Shown: one piece after another, positions 58,771 to 64,000 of the stretch
Layout of the letters: each line of letters opens with the position of its first letter
How positions within the stretch are numbered: position 1 is the first letter of the stretch
Assembly: GCA_964510515.1 (NCBI GenBank)
Contig: CAZEAU010000001.1
Location: forward strand, 1-64,000
Direction of reading: 5' to 3'
Length of the DNA: 64,000 bases
Source: SURF-21 sp964510515
Lineage (GTDB): Bacteria; Actinomycetota; Geothermincolia; Geothermincolales; RBG-13-55-18
Position numbers and translations under genes: made by a program
The notes under the pieces: generated by a model
Database searches by the model: none
What the model saw: only the letters and a program-made list of their open reading frames with translations
What the model was told of the DNA's origin: nothing

Positions 58771-59751
58771 ATGCGGGTCGAGGAGGCCGGCGAGTTCGCC
58801 GTCATCGCCAGGCTGCGCGCCATGCTGGAAGGCGGACACGAGGGCGTGGTGCAGGGCGTCGGCGACGACGCCGCGGTGATCAGCGACGGAGCGGGCGGGC
58901 TGTGGGCCTACAGCGCCGACGCCGTGGTGGAGGGGGTCCACTTCGATCCCGCTTACACCCCCTGGCATTCCCTGGGCTACAAGGCCCTGGCGGTGAACAT
59001 CTCGGACCTCGCCTCCATGGGGGGAGGCGCGCCCTCCTTCGCCCTCGCCGTCCTGGGGCTCAGGGGAGATGCCGAGATCGAGGCGCTGGAAGAAGTCTAC
59101 CGCGGCCTCATGGACTGCGGCGGGGAGTACGGCTGCGCCGTGGTCGGCGGCGACATCGTGCGCTCGCCCGCGGGCCTCTTCATATCCGTATCCCTCATCG
59201 GGCGCATCCCCGGGGGGAGGTACCTTTCCCGCGGCGCGGCCAGGCCGGGCCAGGAGGTGCTGGTGACCGGAACCCTCGGGGATTCCAGCCTGGGGCTGCG
59301 CTGGCTCATGGGCGGGGGAGACACAGGCAACGCCTGCGCGCGGCGGCATCTCTATCCCCGTCCCCGCCTCGAGGAGGGAAGGAGGGCCCTGCAGGAGGGC
59401 GCGAGCGCGGCCATCGACGTCAGCGACGGCCTGCTGCGCGACCTCGGGCATATCTGCGAGGAGAGCGGCGTGGGGGTGGAGGTCTTCATGGAGGAGATAC
59501 CGATTTCCGGCGACGCGGAGGCGGCGGCGCGGGAGATGGGAGTGGATGCGCGCCGGGCGGCCCTTTTCGGGGGAGAGGACTACGAGCTTATCCTGGTGGC
59601 GGAGGCGGAGGCGGCGCGCTCCCTGCGGGACGGGCTGGGGCTGAAGGCGGTGGGGAGGACGTGCGAGGGGGGCGGGGTGCGCGTGCTCGACGGCGCGGGG
59701 GGAGAGGTGGACGTGGGTGGCATGGGCTACGAGCATTTCAAGGAGGGCTGA
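58771..59751 (+). CDS. thiL: Thiamine-monophosphate kinase
   Basis: The 326-residue enzyme phosphorylates thiamine phosphate to the active pyrophosphate. The N-terminal GVGDDAAVI, YSADAVVEGVHFD, YKALAVNISDLASMG and VVGGDIVRS belong to the PurM-like ATP-binding fold. AAGGAGAGGGG precedes the ATG. Because thiE, thiC, thiL and thiD are adjacent, the unit can finish TPP from the thiazole phosphate, which must come from elsewhere (no thiG is seen). Confidence 0.94.
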   Translation: MRVEEAGEFAVIARLRAMLEGGHEGVVQGVGDDAAVISDGAGGLWAYSADAVVEGVHFDPAYTPWHSLGYKALAVNISDLASMGGGAPSFALAVLGLRGDAEIEALEEVYRGLMDCGGEYGCAVVGGDIVRSPAGLFISVSLIGRIPGGRYLSRGAARPGQEVLVTGTLGDSSLGLRWLMGGGDTGNACARRHLYPRPRLEEGRRALQEGASAAIDVSDGLLRDLGHICEESGVGVEVFMEEIPISGDAEAAAREMGVDARRAALFGGEDYELILVAEAEAARSLRDGLGLKAVGRTCEGGGVRVLDGAGGEVDVGGMGYEHFKEG

Positions 59752-59753
59752 AG

Positions 59754-60545
59754 ATGCGCGCGGCGGTAGCGCTCACCATCGCCGGTTCCGATTCCGGGGG
59801 TGGGGCAGGCATACAGGCCGACATCAAGACCTTTCACCTCTGCGGCGTGCACGGGACCTGCGCCATCACCAGCATCACCGCGCAGAACACCCGGGGGGTG
59901 GCCTCGCGCTTCGACCTGCCGGCGGAGGCGGTGGTGGCGCAGATGGAGGCCGTCCTCGACGATTTCGAGCTCGCGGGCGCAAAGACGGGCATGCTGGCCA
60001 GCGCGGCGATCATCCGCGCCGTGGCCGCAGTGGTGGCGGGGAGGGGGGTCGCAAACCTGGTGGTGGACCCGGTGGCCGTCTCCACCAGCGGCAGCTCTCT
60101 GCTCGACGGCGGAGGGATCGAGACCATCGCGGAGGAGCTCTTCCCCCTGGCCGCGGCGGTCACCCCCAACCTGTGGGAAGCCTCGCTGCTCGTGGACGGG
60201 GAGGTCGCCGACCTGGAGGGGATGCGGGAGGCGGCGGCGCGCATCCGCGACATGGGGCCGCGGTGCGTGCTGGTCAAGGGCGGCCACCTGCCGGGCCGGG
60301 CGGATGCGGCGGACGTCTTCTACGACGGGAGCGAGATGGCGATCCTGGCCTCGCCGCGCATCCACACCGCGAACACCCACGGCACCGGGTGCACGCTCTC
60401 GGCGGCCATGGCGGCCTACCTGGCCCTGGGTGCCGCTCCCCTCGACGCGGCGAGGAAGGCCAAGCGGGTCGTGGAGTGCGCCCTGCGCAACTCGCTGGAC
60501 ATAGGCGCGGGGCCGGGCCCGGTCAACCCCTGTCGCCAAGGTTGA
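59754..60545 (+). CDS. thiD: Hydroxymethylpyrimidine (phosphate) kinase
   Basis: The 263-residue ribokinase-fold enzyme phosphorylates HMP-P to HMP-PP. Motifs: TIAGSDSGGGAGIQADIKTF at the start, TAQNTRGV, VVDPVAVSTSG, and the ATP/anion hole HGTGCTLSAAMAAYLALG. AAGGAGGG precedes the ATG, 2 bases after thiL. It is the last gene under the TPP riboswitch. A salvage role for HMP is also possible. Confidence 0.94.
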   Translation: MRAAVALTIAGSDSGGGAGIQADIKTFHLCGVHGTCAITSITAQNTRGVASRFDLPAEAVVAQMEAVLDDFELAGAKTGMLASAAIIRAVAAVVAGRGVANLVVDPVAVSTSGSSLLDGGGIETIAEELFPLAAAVTPNLWEASLLVDGEVADLEGMREAAARIRDMGPRCVLVKGGHLPGRADAADVFYDGSEMAILASPRIHTANTHGTGCTLSAAMAAYLALGAAPLDAARKAKRVVECALRNSLDIGAGPGPVNPCRQG

Positions 60546-60710
60546 GCCCGCGCCGGCGCGCAGCACGGCTTCACTTCGCCCGCCCGGGCGCGGCGGGGCA
60601 GGAACCCGTCCCGGAGTGGCGCCATATCATGCCGCGGGGAGGAAACGGCGGGCCGGGGTTGAAGTATAGTCGGTAAGGGGAAAGAACGAGAGAGTAGAGG
60701 AGGTAAGTAG

Positions 60711-61301
60711 ATGAGAAAAGCTATGGTGGTCCTGGTCGTCACCGCGCTGTCCCTGTCCATGCTGGCTTTCCTGGCCGGTTGCGGCGGCGATGCCGGCAAG
60801 GACGAGGCCAAGCGGCTGATGAAGGCCGGGGACGCTCACATGGCCGCGGTGGCGGAGAGCACCAAGGAACTCGAGGCCATGCAGTCGGACCTCGCCGCGA
60901 CCGCCCTGGGCGGAGACGCTGCCGCCCTTGCGGGCGAGGAGGGAGCGGCCCTGCAGGAGCAGGTGACAGACATCCTGGACGGCATCGCGGCGGACCTCGC
61001 GGCCGCGGAGGAGGAATACCAGGACATCCTGGCGCTGGAGGGGGTACAGGACTACAAGGATTACGCATCCAAGATGCTCGATGCCATCGCCGCTTACACC
61101 CAGCAGCTGAGCTATACCGGTTCCCTCGTGGAGAAGCTCACGGGCGCGTTGGCGGCCATGGCGCAGGGCCAGGACGTCGACATCATCACCATGATGATAG
61201 AGAGCGAGGAAATGACGCTGGTGCAGGAGCTGGGAGCGCAGGGGGACGGGCTGGCCGGCGAGGCCGACCAGATCAAGCTGGACAGGAAGCTGGAGAACTG
61301 A
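60711..61301 (+). CDS. Lipoprotein, alpha-helical
   Basis: The 196-residue protein has a lipoprotein signal with lipobox LAGC (Cys24), then a helix-rich acidic mature part (DEAKRLMKAGDAHMAAVAE; LAAAEEEYQDILALEG) without recognisable domains. It is probably anchored outside the membrane. The family is unknown to me. GAGGAGGTAAG precedes the ATG, and TATAGT at 60665-60670 could be its -10 box. It is monocistronic, ended by the next terminator. Confidence 0.78.
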   Translation: MRKAMVVLVVTALSLSMLAFLAGCGGDAGKDEAKRLMKAGDAHMAAVAESTKELEAMQSDLAATALGGDAAALAGEEGAALQEQVTDILDGIAADLAAAEEEYQDILALEGVQDYKDYASKMLDAIAAYTQQLSYTGSLVEKLTGALAAMAQGQDVDIITMMIESEEMTLVQELGAQGDGLAGEADQIKLDRKLEN

Positions 61302-61365
61302 GGCCGGCCGCCGGTTCCCGGGCCGGGCGGCCTCCACGCCGCGGAGCTGCGGGCTGAAAAACGAC

Positions 61366-61394
61366 GGGGAGCGGGGCCCGTGCCTCCGCTCCCC
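61366..61394. terminator. Bidirectional terminator
   Basis: GGGGAGCGG and CCGCTCCCC with an 11-base loop, between the convergent lipoprotein and rpmB genes. On the minus strand a GTTTTTC run follows, and on the plus strand TCCTTATTT. Confidence 0.75.
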
Positions 61395-61426
61395 TCCTTA
61401 TTTACGGCGACGCCCGCGGGCGGGCT

Positions 61427-61615
61427 TCAGTGGTGACCGACCTTGCCCGCCTTCATGCACCTGGTGCACACGTTCATGCGGGTGGGCCCGCCTTCCGTGA
61501 CCACCCTGACCTTCTGGATGTTCGGGTTCCAGCGCCGCTTCGTCTTGCGGTGGGAATGGCTTACGTTGAAGCCGAAACCGGGCTTCTTGCCGCATACCTC
61601 GCATATCCTGGACAT
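61427..61615 (-). CDS. rpmB: 50S ribosomal protein L28
   Basis: The 62-residue L28 starts MSRICEVCGKKPGFGFNVSH and ends RMNVCTRCMKAGKVGHH. The pairs CEVC and CTRC form a zinc knuckle, so this is the zinc-binding (C+) form. GAGGAGG precedes the ATG. It is divergent from the Asp23-fakA-recG genes, a conserved order in Gram-positive bacteria. Confidence 0.97.
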   Translation of the reverse strand: MSRICEVCGKKPGFGFNVSHSHRKTKRRWNPNIQKVRVVTEGGPTRMNVCTRCMKAGKVGHH

Positions 61616-61850
61616 ATATACCTCCTCAAAGCATACGGATGTATGTTACCAGAACCTTCCCCGCCCAGACAAGGAACAGGCTTGGGGGGTGGATTCTTTG
61701 CCGGCGCAGCGGAGGAGCGCATTGACTCGCGGGGAATGTGCTCCCGGCGCCTGCGCGTTACCTTTTCGTGCGCGCCGGGATTATAGTATATGGTCCACGG
61801 CGGTTGCTATAATCGGTTTGTTCCATAGCGGCGGCGAAACCAGGAGCGTG

Positions 61851-62210
61851 ATGGTGGAAGAGGACGGCGCATACCGCGGCGGGGGCAGGGTGAACATAGG
61901 CGACGACGTGCTCGCCGACCTCGCGGGACTCACCTGCACCCGCTGCTACGGCATCGTGGGCATGGCCAGCCAGAGCTTTCAGGAGGGGGTGGCGGAACTC
62001 CTGGGGAGGGAGTCGCTGCGCAAAGGGGTGCGCCTGAAGCGCAGCGGCGACAGGGTGAGCTTCGACCTCTACGTCATCGTGGACGCGGGCATAAACATCG
62101 CCGAGGTGGCCCACAACCTCATCGAACAGGTCAAATACATGGTGGAGAGCTCCACCGGCCTCGGCGTGGACGAGGTGCAGGTGCATGTCCAGGGCGTCAG
62201 GGTAAATTGA
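61851..62210 (+). CDS. Asp23/Gls24 family protein (YloU-like)
   Basis: The 119-residue protein fits Asp23/Gls24: GRVNIGDDVLADLAGLTCTR, GIVGMASQSFQEGVAELLG and an amphipathic C-terminal half (DLYVIVDAGINIAEVAHN). It lies 17 bases before fakA, the usual YloU-YloV pair. A TATAAT at 61808-61813 is a likely -10 box. An adjacent GTG one codon upstream is an alternative start. The role is envelope-linked; the molecular function is not settled. Confidence 0.9.
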   Translation: MVEEDGAYRGGGRVNIGDDVLADLAGLTCTRCYGIVGMASQSFQEGVAELLGRESLRKGVRLKRSGDRVSFDLYVIVDAGINIAEVAHNLIEQVKYMVESSTGLGVDEVQVHVQGVRVN

Positions 62211-62227
62211 ACATGGGGGTGCGGTAG

Positions 62228-63814
62228 TTGGTCGAGAGACTGGAGGCGGCGGATCTCGTCGGCCTCATCGACATGGCCATATGCGCCCTCAAGGCGCACA
62301 AGGATGAGATAAACGCCATGAACGTGTTCCCGGTGCCGGACGGCGACACCGGAACCAACATGCTCCTCACCATGCAGGCCGTACAGGAGGCCATCCTCAG
62401 CTGCGCCGGCCGCGACATGTCCTCGGTGTGCCAGGCTATCTCGCGCGGGTCCCTGATGGGGGCGCGGGGGAACTCGGGCGTGGTGCTCTCGCAGATCCTC
62501 AAGGGCATGGCCGAGGTCATGGGCGAGAACGAGGCCGTCGATGTGGGGGTGATGGCGAGCGCGCTGACGCGCGGGTCGGAGGTGGCCTACCGCGCGGTGA
62601 TGAAGCCGGTGGAGGGGACCATACTGACCGTGATGCGCGAGGCCAGCGAGGAGGGGGCGCGCAGCAAGGATGGCCAGACGGCCCTGGAGCAATGGTTCAC
62701 CGGCGTGCTGCTCAAGGCCCGGGAGGCCCTCGACCACACCCCGGAGCTCCTGCCCGTGCTCAAGGACGCCGGTGTGGTCGATGCCGGGGGGCGCGGCCTG
62801 CTGGCCATCTTCGAGGGCTTCCTGGCCTATCTGACCGGCGAGGAGCTGCAGGCCATAGAGGAGGAGGTGAGCTGCGCCGCCGCCCGGGAGGGCCCCCAGG
62901 TGGAGGACTTCCGTTACGAGGCCCAGTTCATCCTGCACTGCAAGGACGGCAAGGCGGAGCGCCTGCGAGACGTGCTGCATGAACTGGGCGGCTCGGTGCT
63001 CGTGGTCGGGAGCGACAAGCTCTATCGCGTGCATGTGCACACCGATATGCTGGGCAGGGTCATAGAGGAGGCCTCCGGCATGGGGCGCATGAGCGACGTC
63101 GAGATCACCGACCTCAAGCTGCAGGTCGAGGAGCTGGGCGACGCGCGAGCCCGGCGGGAGGAAAAGCCCGTCGGGGTGGTCGCGGTGGCGGTGGGCGACG
63201 GCATCAAGGAAGTCCTGCGCTCCATGGGGGTGGACCACATCGTGGATGGAGGGCAGAGCATGAACCCCAGCACGGCCGAGATGCTGGACGCGGTGGAGGA
63301 GCTGCCCCAGGACACGGTCCTGCTGGTCCCGAACAACAAGAACATCATCCCCGCGGCCGAGCAGGCCAGGGAACTCGCCGGCAAGAGGGTCATGGTCGTG
63401 CCGGCGACCTCCATCGCCGAGGGCTTCGCCGCCATGGTGGCTTACGATGCCCGCGCCGGGCTGGAGGGCGCGCACGCCAGGATGTCCCTGGCCATGGAGG
63501 GAGTGAAGACCGGGGCGGTGACGGTGGCGGTGCGCGACAGCCGGGGGATGCCGGGCGAGATCGCGAAGGGCGACTACGTCGGGCTCTTCCGCGGGGAGAT
63601 AGTCGCGGCCGCGCCCGACGCCCCGGCGGCGGCGAGAGCCCTGCTGGCGAAGATGATCGGGGAGGAGGACGAGATAGTGAGCATGATCATCGGGGACGAG
63701 GCTCACGGCCTCGACCACGCCGGGATAATGGACCTGATCGAGGGCGGAGGGCTGGAGGTGGAGGTAATAGACGGGGGCCAGCCCGTCTATCATTACATCT
63801 TCGGGGTGGAATAG
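62228..63814 (+). CDS. fakA: Fatty acid kinase catalytic subunit (DAK2/DhaL type)
   Basis: The 528-residue protein has an N-terminal DhaL kinase domain with MNVFPVPDGDTGTNMLLTM and GSLMGARGNSGVVLSQIL, a middle domain, and a C-terminal DegV-like half (VAVAVGDGIKEVLRSMGVDH; LLVPNNKNIIPAAEQA). FakA phosphorylates fatty acids held by a separate FakB (DegV) protein, feeding them to phospholipid synthesis. No fakB gene is in the window. The start is TTG. recG follows after 26 bases, as in many Gram-positive genomes. Confidence 0.92.
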   Translation: MVERLEAADLVGLIDMAICALKAHKDEINAMNVFPVPDGDTGTNMLLTMQAVQEAILSCAGRDMSSVCQAISRGSLMGARGNSGVVLSQILKGMAEVMGENEAVDVGVMASALTRGSEVAYRAVMKPVEGTILTVMREASEEGARSKDGQTALEQWFTGVLLKAREALDHTPELLPVLKDAGVVDAGGRGLLAIFEGFLAYLTGEELQAIEEEVSCAAAREGPQVEDFRYEAQFILHCKDGKAERLRDVLHELGGSVLVVGSDKLYRVHVHTDMLGRVIEEASGMGRMSDVEITDLKLQVEELGDARARREEKPVGVVAVAVGDGIKEVLRSMGVDHIVDGGQSMNPSTAEMLDAVEELPQDTVLLVPNNKNIIPAAEQARELAGKRVMVVPATSIAEGFAAMVAYDARAGLEGAHARMSLAMEGVKTGAVTVAVRDSRGMPGEIAKGDYVGLFRGEIVAAAPDAPAAARALLAKMIGEEDEIVSMIIGDEAHGLDHAGIMDLIEGGGLEVEVIDGGQPVYHYIFGVE

Positions 63815-63840
63815 GGCGAGAGCCCTGGCGGGGGGGTGAC

Positions 63841-64000
63841 ATGCCCGCAGGAGAGGAGCGCCGCGTCGCGGAGCTGGAGGGGCACTGGAATGCCCTCCGG
63901 GAGCCGGTCAGCGCGGTCAGCGGCATCGGGGGCGGCTTCCTGCGCCAGCTCCGCGCCATGGACATCGACACCGTGGAGGACCTCCTCTACCATTTCCCAC
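63841..64000 (+). CDS. recG: ATP-dependent DNA helicase RecG, 5' end only
   Basis: The frame starts MPAGEERRVAELEGHWNALR and continues with a helix-hairpin-type segment and MDIDTVEDLLYHFP, the RecG N-terminal wedge-domain signature; the window ends before the helicase motifs. A G-rich run with GGTGAC lies before the ATG. The position after fakA supports the call. Only 53 residues are visible. Confidence 0.85.
   Translation, partial: MPAGEERRVAELEGHWNALREPVSAVSGIGGGFLRQLRAMDIDTVEDLLYHFP

Noticed and set aside
61632..61645. CATAC-GGAT-GTATG as an operator between rpmB and the Asp23-like gene
   Set aside because: The five-base arms are too short to distinguish from chance in this gap.

Overview
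The window is high-GC, densely coded DNA of an anaerobic bacterium, most likely an uncultured, deep-branching actinobacterial lineage. The reasons are the GuaB3-type IMP dehydrogenase, the order rpmB / Asp23-like / fakA / recG, many GTG and TTG starts, secreted WYFAEG-repeat proteins of a kind I associate with anaerobic actinobacterial genomes, and soluble Hdr/Flx-type electron carriers. The taxonomy is inference. No rRNA, CRISPR array, phage or intact transposase gene is seen. There is one tRNA (Arg, CCG).

Layout. 1-6300: a dispersed repeat, guaB3-guaA (the amidotransferase nucleophile of GuaA is replaced by glycine), a UvrD/PcrA helicase and a zinc-ribbon protein. 6400-25050: a catabolic region with a gamma-carbonic-anhydrase-like protein, a thiolase-like protein lacking the nucleophilic cysteine paired with a DUF35 protein, acyl-CoA dehydrogenases (one adjacent pair includes a member without the catalytic glutamate), a true thiolase, an acetoacetate-decarboxylase-like protein, a saccharopine-dehydrogenase-like reductase, a secreted repeat protein, an ADP-forming acyl-CoA synthetase beta subunit, a two-subunit CoA-transferase, an FAD oxidoreductase and a beta-keto acid cleavage enzyme. 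25400-30300: a zinc-ribbon repeat protein, cob(I)alamin adenosyltransferase and both subunits of a B12-dependent acyl-CoA mutase whose active-site residues match isobutyryl-CoA mutase. 30400-39000: eight co-directional genes, HdrD-like, EtfB, EtfA, HdrA, MvhD/FlxD and three Flx-like subunits, bounded by a promoter and a strong terminator. 39100-42400: two L,D-transpeptidases, one a lipoprotein fused to four WYFAEG repeats. 42400-48000: repeats, DUF523/DUF1722, a Na/phosphate cotransporter, a crotonase and a fifth acyl-CoA dehydrogenase. 48200-51800: a 2-hydroxyacyl-CoA dehydratase-family protein and queD-queC-DUF366-queE for 7-carboxy/cyano-deazaguanine synthesis. 51900-56500: DUF3786, HNH, metallo-beta-lactamase, tRNA, TPR and DUF1844 genes. 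56600-60545: TPP riboswitch plus thiE-thiC-thiL-thiD. 60700-64000: lipoprotein, rpmB, Asp23-like, fakA and the start of recG.

How the genes could work together (inference): branched or longer acyl-CoAs are activated by the CoA ligase or CoA-transferase and oxidised by the acyl-CoA dehydrogenases, crotonase and thiolase. Isobutyryl-CoA is rearranged to n-butyryl-CoA by the B12 mutase. ETF collects the electrons and passes them to the HdrD-like Fe-S protein, and HdrA/FlxABCD links them to NAD(P)H and ferredoxin. This ETF-HdrD-HdrA-Flx assembly is the most interesting system in the window.
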